DNA of 64,000 nt from Hydractinia symbiolongicarpus (taxonomy: Eukaryota > Cnidaria > Hydrozoa > Anthoathecata > Hydractiniidae): the NCBI RefSeq assembly GCF_029227915.1, contig NC_079883.1, positions 18,168,001-18,232,000 on the forward strand, read 5' to 3'. A model generated the notes under the pieces. It was not told the origin of the DNA, did no database searches, and was given only the letters and a program-made list of their open reading frames with translations. This document shows positions 22,637 to 33,933 of the stretch, one piece after another (within the stretch, counting starts at the first letter, position 1; each line of letters begins with the position of its first letter). Made by a program: the position numbers and the translations under genes.

Positions 22637-24700
22637 AGACCAATGGTAACCTGCGCAGGCACGTGCAACCACGTGATATACGTGTAAGGCCTTTATTAGG
22701 CTGCAAGAGGCCATATTACAGTCGTTAGACGCATGTACTTGTAGTTAACGGTGTTATAACGCCATGGCGCAATGGAAAACGACTTGTGACGTCGTAGTCC
22801 ATTCAGAGTGGAAGGATTAGACCAATGGTAACCTGTGCAGGCACGTGAAACAACGTGATTTATGTATACGGACTTTATTAGGCCGCAAAAGGCCATATTA
22901 CAGCCTTTAGGGGCCTGTACACGTGTTTGACGGTGTTGTGAAGCCGTGGCGCTATGGAAAACAACTTGTGACGTCGTAGTCCATTGAGAGTGAAAGGATA
23001 AGACCAATGGTAACCTGGGCAGGCACGTGGAACCACGTGATATACGTGTAAGGCCTTTATTAGGGTACAAAAGGCCATATTACAGCCTTTAGGGGCGTGT
23101 ACACGTGTTTGACGGTGTTGTAAAGCCGTGGCGCTATGGAAAACAACTTGGGACTTCGTAGTCCTTTGAGAGTGGAAGGATAAGACCAATGATAACCTGC
23201 GCAGGCATGTGCAACCACGTGATATACGTGTAAGGCCCTTATTAGTGTACAAGAGGCTATATTACAGCCCTTAGGGACTTGTACGTGTGGCTGACGCTGT
23301 TATAAAGCCATGGCGCAATGAAAAACTTCTTGTGACGTCGTACTTCATTAAGAGTGGAAGGATAAGACCAATGCTAGCCTGCGCAGGCACGTGCAACCAC
23401 GTGATATACGTGTAAGGCCTTTATTAGGCTGCAAGAGGCCATATTACAGTCGTTAGACGCATGTACTTGTAGTTAACGGTGTTATAACGCCATGGCGCAA
23501 TGGAAAACGACTTGTGACGTCGTAGTCCATTGAGAGGGGAAGGATTAGACAAATGGTAACCTGCGCAGGCACGTGAAACAACGTCATTTATGTTTACGGA
23601 CTTTATTAGGCCGCAAAAGGCCATATTACAGCCTTTAGGGGCCTGTACACGTGGTTGACGGTCTTATAACGCCGTGGCGCTATGGAAAACAACTTGGGAC
23701 GTCGTATTTCATTGAGAGTAGAAGGATAAGACCAATGCTAACCTGCGCAGGCACGTGCAACCACGTGATATGCGTGTAAGGCCTTTATTAGGCTGCAAGA
23801 GGTCATATTACAGTCGTTAGACGCATGTACTTGTAGTTAACGGTGTTATAAAGCCATGGCGCAATGAAAAACTTCTTGGGACGTCGTAGTTCATTGAGAG
23901 TGGAAGGAGAAGACTAATGGTAACCTGCGCAGGCACGTGCAACCACGTGATAAATGTGTACGGCCTTTATTAGGCTGCAAAAGGCCATATTACAGTCGTT
24001 AGACGCATGTACCCGTAGTTAACGGTGTTATAACGCCATGGCGCAATGGAAAAAAACTTGGAACGTCGTAGTCCATTGAGAGTGGAAGGATTAGACGAAT
24101 AGTAACCTGCGCAGTCACGTGGAACAACGCAAATTGGGTGTACGGCCTTTATTAGGCTGCAAAAGGTCATATTACAGTCTTTAGAGACCTGTACACGTGG
24201 TTGACGGTGTTATAAAGCTGTGGCGCAATTGCAAACAACTTGGGACGTCTTAGTCCATTGAGAGTGGAAAGATTAGTCCGATCGTAACTTGCGCAGGCAC
24301 GTGGAACAACGTGATATACGTGTAAGGCCTTTATTAGTGTACAAGAGGATATATTACAGCCCTTAGGGCTTGTACGTGTGGCTGACGCTGTTATAAAGCA
24401 ATAGCGCAATGGAAAACTGCTTGGGACGTCGTAGTCCATTGAGAGTGGAAGGATAAGACCAATGCTAACCTGCGCAGGCACGTGCAACCACGTGATATAC
24501 GTGTAAGGCCTTTATTAGGCTGCAAGAGGCCATATTACAGTCGTTAGACGCATGTACTTGTAGTTAACGGTGTTATAACGCCATGGCGCAATGTAAAACG
24601 ACTTGTGACGTCGTAGTTCATTGAGAGTGGAAGGATAAGACCAATGCTAACCTGCGCAGGCACGTGCAACCAAGTGATATACTTGTAAGGCCTTTATTAG

Positions 24701-24874
24701 GCTGCAAGAGGCACCCTTTAGGGGCCTGTACACGTGGTTGACGGCGCTGTGAAGCCGTGGCCTTATGGAAAACAACTTGGAACGTCGTAGTCGATTGAGC
24801 GTGGAAGGATAAGACCAATGATAACCTGCGCAGGAACGTGCAACCACGTGATATACGTGTAAGGTCTTTATTAG
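24701..24874. repeat. F monomer 11 (174 bp), CACCC lineage
   Basis: Part of the partial fourth large unit (+11379 bp from 13322), followed by a T monomer. CTTGGAACGTCG is private to this copy. Confidence 0.92.
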
Positions 24875-25002
24875 GGTGCAAGAGGCTATATTACAGCCCT
24901 TAGGGGACTGTGCGCGTGGCTGACGCTGTTATAAGGACAAGACCAATGATAACTTGCGCAGGCACGTGCAACCACGTGATATACGTGTAAGGCCTTTATT
25001 AG
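24875..25002. repeat. T monomer 4 (128 bp)
   Basis: Partial fourth-unit copy with the same breakpoint (+11379 bp from T monomer 3). Confidence 0.92.
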
Positions 25003-25546
25003 TGTACAAGACGCTATATCAGCCCTTAGTGGCTTGTACGTGTGGCTGACGCTGTTATAAAGCCATGGCGCAATGGAAAACTACTTGGGACGTCGTAGTT
25101 CATTGAGAGTGGAAGGAGAAGACTAATGGTAACCTGCGCAGGCACGTGCAACCACGTGATATATGTGTAAGGCCTTTATTAGGCTGCAAGAGGCGACACT
25201 ACAGTCGTTAGACGCTTGTTCTTGTAGTTAACGGTGTTATAACGTCATGACGTAACGGAAAACGACTTGGGACGTCGTAGTCCATTGACAGGGGAAGGAT
25301 TAGACCAATGCTAACCTGTGCAGGCACGTGCAACCACTTGATATAGGTGTAAGGTCTTTATTAGGCTACAAGAAGCCATATTACAGTCGTTAGACGCATG
25401 TACTCGTAGTTAACGGTGTTATATCGCCATGGCGTAACGGAAAACGACTTGGGACGTCGTAGTCCATTGAGAGGTGAAGGATTAGACCAATGGTAACCTG
25501 CGCAGGAACGTGCAACCACGTGATATACGTGTAAGCCCTTTATTAG

Positions 25547-25720
25547 GCTGCAAGAGGCAGCCTTTAGGGGCCTGTACACGTGGTTGACGGTGTTGTGAAG
25601 CCGTGGCCCTATGGAAAACAACTTGGGACGTCGTAGTCGATTGAGCGTGGAAGGATAAGACCAATGATAACCTGCGCAGGAACGTGCAACCACGTGATAT
25701 ACGTGTAAGGCCTTTATTAG
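25547..25720. repeat. F monomer 12 (174 bp), CAGCC lineage
   Basis: Fourth-unit copy of the one at 14168, with the TAAGCCC variant before it. Confidence 0.92.
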
Positions 25721-26189
25721 GGTACAAGAGGCTATATTACAGACCTTAGGGGCCTGTACACGTGGCTGACGCTGTTATAAAGCCATGGCGCAATAGAAAA
25801 CCACTTGGGACGTCGTAGTCCATTGAGAGTGGAAGGATAAGACCAATGGTAACCTGCGCAGGCACGTGGAACAACGTGATTTATGTATACGGACTTTATT
25901 AGGGCGCAAAAGGCCATATTACAGCCTTTAGAGACCTGTACACGTGGTTAACGGTATTATAAAGCTGTGGCGCAATTGCAAACAACTTGGGACGTCGTAG
26001 TCTATTGAGAGTACATGGACTAGTCCGATCGTAACTTGCGCAGGCACGTGGATCTACGTGATTTATGTATACGGACTTTATTAGGCAGCAAAAGGCCATA
26101 TTACAGCCTTTAGGGGGCTGTACACGTGGTTGAAGGTCTTATAACGCCGTGGCGCTATGGAAAACCACTTGGGACGTCGTAGTCCATTG

Positions 26190-26940
26190 AGAGTGGAAAG
26201 ATTAGTCCGATCGTAACTTGCGCAGGCACGTGGAACAACGTGATTTATGTGTACGGCCTCTATTAGGCAGCAAAAGGCCATACTATAGCCTTTAGAGGCA
26301 TGTACACGTGGCTGACTGTGTTAAAAAGCCATGGCGCAATGGAAAACAACTTGGGACTTCGTAGTCCTTTGAGAGTGGAAGGATAAGACCAATGATAACC
26401 TGCGCAGGCACGTGCAATCACGTGATATACGTGTAAGGCCTTTATTAGTGTACAAGAGGCTATATTGCAGCCCTTAGGGGCTTGTACGTGTGGCTGACGC
26501 TGTTATAAAGCCATGGCGCAATGGAAAACTACTTGGGATGTCGTAGTTCATTGAGAGTGGAAGGAGAAGACCAATGGTAACCTGCGCAGGCACGTGCAAC
26601 CACGTGATATACGTGTAAGGCCTTTATTAGGCTGCAAGAGGCCATATTACAGTCGTTAGACGCATGTACTTGTAGTTAACGGTGTTATAACGCCATGGCG
26701 CAATGGAAAACGACTTGTGACGTCGTAGTCCATTCAGAGTGGAAGGATTAGACCAATGGTAACCTGCGCAGGCACGTGAAACAACGTGATTTATGTATAC
26801 GGACTTTATTAGGCCGCAAAAGGCCATATTACAGCCTTTAGGGGCCTGTACACGTGTTTGACGGTGTTGTGAAGCCGTGGCGCTATGGAAAACAACTTGT
26901 GACGTCGTAGTCCATTGAGAGTGAAAGGATAAGACCAATG
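26190..26940. repeat. Truncated second copy of the 3931-bp unit
   Basis: Repeats 22259-23009 with GTTAAAAAGCC, GGGATGTCG and CATTCAGAGTGG retained. It has CGTAGTCC where the first copy has CGTATTCC. At about 26940 it switches to a segment like 24645-24704 with CCAAGTGATATACTTG, which then joins GAGGCGACACTAC (like 25188). Confidence 0.85.
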
Positions 26941-26999
26941 CTAACCTGCGCAGGCACGTGCAACCAAGTGATATACTTGTAAGGCCTTTATTAGGCTGC

Positions 27000-28258
27000 A
27001 AGAGGCGACACTACAGTCGTTAGACGCTTGTTCTTGTAGTTAACGGTGTTATAACGTCATGACGTAACGGAAAACGACTTGGGACGTCGTAGTCCATTGA
27101 CAGGGGAAGGATTAGACCAATGCTAACCTGTGCAGGCACGTGCAACCACTTGATATAGGTGTAAGGTCTTTATTAGGCTACAAGAAGCCATATTACAGTC
27201 GTTAGACGCATGTACTCGTAGTTAACGGTGTTATATCGCCATGGCGTAACGGAAAACGACTTGGGACGTCGTAGTCCATTGAGAGGTGAAGGATTAGACC
27301 AATGGTAACCTGCGCAGGAACGTGCAACCACGTGATATACGTGTAAGCCCTTTATTAGGCTGCAAGAGGCAGCCTTTAGGGGCCTGTACACGTGGTTGAC
27401 GGTGTTGTGAAGCCGTGGCCCTATGGAAAACAACTTGGGACGTCGTAGTCGATTGAGCGTGGAAGGATAAGACCAATGATAACCTGCGCAGGAACGTGCA
27501 ACCACGTGATATACGTGTAAGGCCTTTATTAGGGTACAAGAGGCTATATTACAGACCTTAGGGGCCTGTACACGTGGCTGACGCTGTTATAAAGCCATGG
27601 CGCAATAGAAAACCACTTGGGACGTCGTAGTTCATTGAAAGTGGAAGGATTATACCAATGGTAACCTGCGCAGGCATGTGGAACAACGTGATTTATGTGT
27701 ACGGACTTTATTAAGCCGCAAAAGGCCATATTACAGCCTTTAGGGGCCTGTACACGTGGTTGACGGTCTTATAACGCCGTGGCGCTATGGAAAACAACTT
27801 GGGACGTCGTAGTCCATTGAGAGTGGAAGGATAAGACCAATGGTAACCTGCGCAGGCACGTGTAACAACGTGATTTATGTATACGGACTTTATTAGGGCG
27901 CAAAAGGCCATATTACAGCCTTTAGAGACCTGTACACGTGGTTAACGGTATTATAAAGCTGTGGCGCAATTGCAAACAACTTGGGACGTCGTAGTCTATT
28001 GAGAGTACATGGACTAGTCCGATCGTAACTTGCGCAGGCACGTGGATCTACGTGATTTATGTATACGGACTTTATTAGGCAGCAAAAGGCCATATTACAG
28101 CCTTTAGGGGGCTGTACACGTGGTTGAAGGTCTTATAACGCCGTGGCGCTATGGAAAACCACTTGGGACGTCGTAGTCCATTGAGAGTGGAAGGATAAGA
28201 CCAATGCTAACCTGCGCAGGCACGTGCAACCACGTGATATACGTGTAAGGCCTTTATT
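27000..28258. repeat. 2347-bp HOR duplication, copy 1
   Basis: 27000-27630 repeats 25188-25818 (displacement 1812 bp = 10 x 182 - 8). A foreign monomer end with CATTGAAAGTGGAAGGATT follows, and 27893-28190 repeats 25899 onward at 1994 bp, one monomer more. The whole stretch recurs at 29347. Confidence 0.83.
27359..27532. repeat. F monomer 13 (174 bp), CAGCC lineage
   Basis: At +1812 bp from the one at 25547, in copy 1 of the 2347-bp duplication. Confidence 0.92.
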
Positions 28259-29346
28259 AGTGTACAAGAGGCTATATTACAGCCCTTAGGGCTTGTACGT
28301 GTGGCTGACGCTGTTGTAAAGCCATGGCGCTATGGAAAACTACTTGGGACGACGTAGTTCATTGAGAGGGGAAGGATTAGACAAATGCTAACCTGTGCAG
28401 GCACGTGCAACCACGTGATAAACGTGTAAGGCCTTTATTAGGCTGCAAGAGGCCATATTACAGTCGTTAGACGCGTGTACTTGTAGTTAACGGTGTTATA
28501 ACGCCATGGCGCAATGGAAAACGACTTGTGACGTCGTAGTTCATTGAGAGTGGGAGGATAAGACCAATGCTAACCTGCGCAGGCACGTGCAACCACGTGA
28601 TATACGTGTAAGGCCTTTATTAGGCTGCAAGAGGCACCCTTTAGGGGCCTGTACACGTGGTTGACGGCGCTGTGAAGCCGGGGCCCTATGGAAAACAACT
28701 TGGGACGTCGTAGTCGATTGAGCGTGGAAGGATAAGACCAATGATAACCTGCGTAGGAACGTGCAACCACGTGATATACGTGTAAGGTCTTTATTAGGGT
28801 GCAAGAGGCTATATTACAGCCCTTAGGGGACTGTGCGCGTGGCTGACGCTGTTATAAAGCCATGGCGCATTTGCAAACAACTTGGGACGTCGTAGTCCAT
28901 TGAGAGTACATGGACTAGTCCGATCGTAACTTGGGCAGTCACGTGGAACTACGTGATTTATGTGTGCGGCCTCTATTAGACAGCAAAAGGCCATACTATA
29001 ACCTTTAGAGGCCTGTACACGTGTTTGACGGTGTTGTAAAGCCGTGGCGCAATGGAAAACAACTTGGGACTTCGTAGTCCTTTGAGAGTGGAAGGACAAG
29101 ACCAATGATAACCTGCGCAGGCACGTGCAACCACGTGATATACGTGTAAGGCCTTTATTAGTGTACAAGAGGCTATATCAGCCCTTAGGGGCTTGTACGT
29201 GTGGCTGACGCTGTTATAAAGCCATGGCGCAATGGAAAACTACTTGGGACGTCGTAGTTCATGGAGAGTGGAAGGAGAAGACTAATGGTAACCTGCGCAG
29301 GCACGTGCAACCACGTGATATATGTGTAACGCCTTTATTAGGCTGC
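28259..29346. repeat. Satellite of mixed order between the 2347-bp copies
   Basis: Includes a diverged C (GGGACGACGTAG), an F monomer (28624), a full-length unit with GGGGACTGTGCGCG followed by a D2-type body (CGCATTTGCAAAC), an H-like unit and a C with the 2-bp loss at about 29178. 28798-28979 is the full-length counterpart of the T monomers. Confidence 0.75.
28624..28797. repeat. F monomer 14 (174 bp), CACCC lineage
   Basis: Has GAGGCACCC with GCCGGGGCCC and CTGCGTAGGAACG. Unlike the other CACCC copies it is followed by a full-length 182-bp unit, not a T monomer. Confidence 0.9.
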
Positions 29347-30605
29347 AAGAGGCGATACTACAGTCGTTAGACGCTTGTACTTGTAGTTAACGGTGTTATA
29401 ACGTCATGGCGTAACGGAAAACAACTTGGGACGTCGTAGTCCATTGACAGGGGAAGGATTAGACCAATGCTAACCTGTGCAGGCACGTGCAACCACTTGA
29501 TATACGTGTAAGGTCTTTATTAGGCTACAAGAAGCCATATTACAGTCGTTAGACGCATGTACTCGTAGTTAACGGTGTTATATCGCCATGGCGTAACGGA
29601 AAATGACTTGGGACGTCGTAGTCCATTGAGAGGTGAAGGATTAGACCAATGGTAACCTGCGCAGGAACGTGCAACCACGTGATATACGTGTAAGCCCTTT
29701 ATTAGGCTGCAAGAGGCAGCCTTTAGGGGCCTGTACACGTGGTTGACGGTGTTGTGAAGCCGTGGCCCTATGGAAAAGAACTTGGGACGTCGTAGTCGAT
29801 TGAGCGTGGAAGGATAAAACCAATGATAACCTGCGCAGGAACGTGCAACCACGTGATATACGTGTAAGGCCTTTATTAGGGTTCAAGAGGCTATATTACA
29901 GACCTTAGGGGCCTGTACACGTGGCTGACGCTGTTATAAAGCCATGGCGCAATAGAAAACCACTTGGGACGTCGTAGTTCATTGAAAGTGGAAGGATTAT
30001 ACCAATGGTAACCTGCACAGGCATGTGGAACAACGTGATTTATGTGTACGGACTTAATTAAGCCGCAAAAGGCCATATTACAGCCTTTAGGGGCCTGTAC
30101 ACGTGGTTGACGGTCTTATAACGCCGTGGCGCTATGGAAAACAACTTGAGACGTCGTAGTCCATTGAGAGTGGAAGGATAAGACCAATGGTAACCTGCGC
30201 AGGCACGTGGAACAACGTGATTTATGTATACGGACTTTATTAGGGCGCAAAAGGCCATATTACAGCCTTTAGAGACCTGTACACGTGGTTAACGGTGTTA
30301 TAAAGCTGTGGCGCAATTGCAAACAACGTGGGACGTCGTACTCTATTGAGAGTACATGGACTAGTCCGATCGTAACTTGCGCAGGCACGTGGATCTACGT
30401 GATTTATGTATACGGACTTTATTAGGCAGCAAAACGGCCATATTACAGCCTTTAGGGGGCTGTACACGTGATTGAAGGTCTTATAACGCCGTGGCGCTAT
30501 GGAAAACAACTTGGGACGTCGTAGTCCATTGAGAGTGGAAGGATAAGACCAATGCTAACCTGCGCAGGCACGTGCAACCACGTGATATACGTGTAAGGCC
30601 TTTAT
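29347..30605. repeat. 2347-bp HOR duplication, copy 2
   Basis: 2347 = 13 x 182 - 19; the -19 equals two 8-bp deletions, one 1-bp loss and one 2-bp loss lying between the copies. It is more diverged than other pairs (GAGGCGATACTAC, GGAAAATGACTTGG, GAAAAGAACTTGG, TTGAGACGTCG, AACAACGTGGGACG) and has a 1-bp insertion at 30435 (GCAAAACGGCC). Confidence 0.83.
29706..29879. repeat. F monomer 15 (174 bp), CAGCC lineage
   Basis: Copy 2 of the 2347-bp duplication. Private changes are GAAAAGAACTTGG and GATAAAACC. Confidence 0.92.
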
Positions 30606-31749
30606 TAGGCTGCAAGAGGCCATATTACAGTCGTTAGACGCATGTACTTGTAGTTAACGGTGTTATAACGCCATGACACAATGGAAAACGACTTGTGACG
30701 TCGTAGTCCATTGAGAGTGGAATGATTAGACAAATGGTAACCTGCGCAGGCACGTGGAACAACGTGATTTATGTATACGGACTTTATTAGGCCGCAAAAG
30801 GCCATATTACAGCCTTTAGGGGCTTGTAAACGTGTTTGACGGTGTTGTAAAGCCGTGGCGCTAAGGAAAACAACTTAGGACTTCGTAGTCCTTTGAGAGT
30901 GGAAGGATAAGACCAATGATAACCTGCGCAGGCACGTGCAACCACGTGATATACGTGTAGGGCCTTTATTAGTGTACAAGAGGCTATATTACAGCCCTTG
31001 GAGGCTTTTACGTGTGGCTGACGCTGTTATAAAGCCATGGCGCAATGAAAAACTACTTGGGACGTCGTAGTTCATAGAGAGTGGAAGGATAAGACCAATG
31101 GTAACCTGCGCAGGCACGTGGAACCACGTGATATACGTGTAAGGCCTTTATTAGGCTGCAAGAGGCAGCCTTTAGGGGCTTGTACACGTGGTTGACGGTG
31201 TTGTGAAGCCGTGGCCCTATGGAAAACAACTTGGGACGTCGTAGTCGATTGAGCGCGGAAGGATAAGACCAATGATAACCTGCGCAGGAACGTGCAACCA
31301 CGTGATATACGTGTAAGGCCTTTATTAGGGTACAAGAGGCTATATTACAGCCCTTAGGGGCCTGTGCGCGTGGCTGACGCTGTTATAAAGCCATGGCGCA
31401 ATTGCAAACAACTTGGGACGTCGTAGTCCATTGAGAGTACATGGACTAGTCCGATCGTAACTTGGGCAGGCACGTGGAACTACGTGATTTATGTGTGCGG
31501 CCTCTATTATGCAGCAAAAGGCCATACTATAGCCTTTACAGGCCTGTACACGTGGCTGACTGTGTTATAAAGCCATGGCGCAATGAAAACCACTTGGGAC
31601 GTCGTAGTGCTTGGAGAGTGGAAGGATTACACCAATGCTAACCTGTACAGGCACGTGCAACCACTTGATATACGTGTAAGGTCTTTATTAGGCCGCAAGA
31701 GGCCATATTACAGTCGTTAGACGCATGTACTCGTAGTTAACGGTGTTAT
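30606..31749. repeat. Satellite spanning the left/right domain change
   Basis: Holds an A monomer with CCATGACACAATGG (a half-way state to E), a diverged B (CTAAGGAAAACAACTTAGG), the last 8-bp-deletion monomer (31155) and the first of the run of D2 monomers. 31053-31338 matches 16616-16901. A 1-bp loss is visible near 31584 (GCAATGAAAACC). Confidence 0.75.
31155..31328. repeat. F monomer 16 (174 bp), the last in the window
   Basis: Has GAGGCAGCC with GGGGCTTGTACACG and CGATTGAGCGCGG. No further copy of this deletion is present in the remaining 32.7 kb. Confidence 0.92.
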
Positions 31750-33933
31750 AACGCCATGGCGCAATGGAAAACTACTTGGGACGTCGTAGTTCATTGAGAG
31801 TGGAAGGAGAAGACCAATGGTAACCTGCGCAGGCACGTGCAACCACGTGATATACGTGTAAGGCCTTTATTAGTGTACAAGAGGCCATATTGCAGTCGTT
31901 AGACGCATGTACTCGTAGTTAACGGTGTTATACCGCAATGGCGCAATGGAAAACGACTTGGGACGTCGTAGTCCATTGAGAGTACATGGACTAGTCCGAT
32001 CGTAACTTGGGCAGGCACGTGGAACTACGTGATTTATGTGTGCGGCCTCTATTATGCAGCAAAAGGCCATACTATAGCCTTTAGAGGCCTGTACACGTGG
32101 CTGACTGTGTTATAAAGCCATGGCGCAATGGAAAACCACTTGGGACGTCGTAGTGCTTGGAGAGTGGAAGGATTACACCAATGCTAACCTGTGCAGGCAC
32201 GTGCAACCACTTGATATACGTGTAAGGTCTTTATTAGGCCGCAAGAGGCCATATTACAGTCGTTAGACGCATGTACTCGTAGTTAACGGTGTTATAACGC
32301 CATGGCGTAACGGAAAACGACTTGGGACGTCGTAGTCCATTGAGAGGGGAAGGATTAGACCAATGGTAACCTGCGCAGGAACGTGCAACCACGTGATATA
32401 CGTGAAAGGCCTTTATTGGGGTACAAGAGGCTATATTACAGCCGTTTGGGGCCTGTGCGCGTGGCTGACGCTGTTATAAAGCTATGGCGCTATGGAAAAC
32501 AACTTGGGACTTCGTAGTCCTTTGGGAGTGGAAGGATAAGACCAATGATAACCTGCGCAGGCATGTGCAACCACGTGATATACGTGTAAGGCCCTTATTA
32601 GTGTACAAGAGGCTATATTACAGCCCTTAGGGGCTTGTACGTGTGAATGACGCTGTTATAAAGCCATGACACAATGGTAAACAACTTGGAACGTCGTAGT
32701 CCATTGAGAGTGGAAAGATTAGACGAATAGTAAGCTGTGCAGGCACGTGTACCAACGCGAATTAGGTGTACGGCCTTTATTAGGCTGCAAAAGGTCATAT
32801 TACAGTCGTTAGACGCATGTACCCGTAGTTAACGGTGTTATTACGCCATGGCGCAATGGAAAACAACTTGGGACGTCGTAGTCCATTGAGAGTGGAAGGA
32901 TAAGACCAATGGTAACTTGCGCAGGCACGTGCAACCACGTGATATACGTGTAAGGCCTTTATTAGGGTACAAGAGGCTATATTGCAGCCCTTACGGGCCA
33001 GTACCTGTAATTGACGGCGTTATAACGCCATGACACAATGGTAAACAACTTGGAACGCCGTAGTCCATTGAGAGTGGAAGGATTAGACGAATAGTAACCT
33101 GCGCAGGCACGTGGAACAACGCGAATTGGGTGTACGGCCTTTATTAGGCTGCAAAAGGTCATATTACAGCCTTTAGAGACCTGTACACGTGGTTGACGGT
33201 GTTATAAAGCCATGGCGCAATGGAAAACAACTTGGGACTTCGTAGTCCTTTGAGAGTGGAAGGATAAGACCAATGATAACCTGCGCAGGCACGTGCAACC
33301 ACGTGATATACGTGTAAGGCCTTTATTAGGCTGCAAGAGGCCATATTACAGTCGTTAGACGCATGTACTTGTTGTTAACGGTGTTATAACGCCATGGCGC
33401 AATGGAAAACGACTTGTGACGTCGTAGTCCATTGAGAGTGGAAGGATTAGACCAATGGTAACCTGCGCAGGCACGTGGAACAACGTGATTCATGTATGCG
33501 GACTTTATTAGGCCGCAAAAGACCATATTACAGCCTTTAGGGGCCTGTACACGTGTTTGACGGTGTTGTAAAGCCGTGGCGCTATGGAAAACAACTTGGG
33601 ACTTCGTAGTCCTTTGAGAGTGGAAGGATAAGACCACTGATAACGTGCGCAGGCATGTGCAACCACGTGATATACGTGTAAGGCCCTTATTAGTGTACAA
33701 GAGGCTATATTACAGCCCTTAGGGGCTTGTACGTGTGGCTGACGCTGTTATAAAGCCATGGCGCAATGGAAAACAACTTGGGACTTCGTAGTCCTTTGAG
33801 AGTGGAAGGATAAGACCAATGATAACTTGCGCAGGCACGTGCAACCACGTGATATACGTGTAAGGCCTTTATTAGTGTACAAGAGGCTATATTACAGCCC
33901 TTAGGTGCTTGTACGTGTGGCTGACGCTGTTAT
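31750..33933. repeat. 12-monomer HOR tandem duplication, copy 1 (2184 bp)
   Basis: 2184 is exactly 12 x 182, with no net indel. Shared variants include ACCGCAATGGCGCAATGG, GTAGTGCTTGGAGAG, GGATTACACC, TTGGGGTACAAGAGG, GCCGTTTGGGGCC, CTTTGGGAGTGG and GAACGCCGTAGTCC. It contains the first full E monomers of the window. Confidence 0.92.

Larger units (their letters stand above)
22259..26189. repeat. 3931-bp unit (22 monomers) whose start is repeated at 26190
   Basis: 3931 = 22 x 182 - 73, and the same -73 indel set as in the large units lies inside it. The first 751 bases are repeated directly after the unit. It overlaps the partial fourth large-unit copy, so this is a compound HOR built over an older one. 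Confidence 0.85.
23068..26198. repeat. Partial large HOR unit, copy 4
   Basis: Follows unit 3 from 11689 to about 14819 at a constant displacement of 11379 bp (63 x 182 - 87), including the F-T-C-A-A-F run and the 54-bp-deletion monomer. It ends where GAGTGGAAGGATAAG of unit 3 becomes GAGTGGAAAGATTAG. Private changes include ACAACGTCATTTATG near 23580, GTCGTATTTC near 23705 and CTTGGAACG near 24779. Confidence 0.88.
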
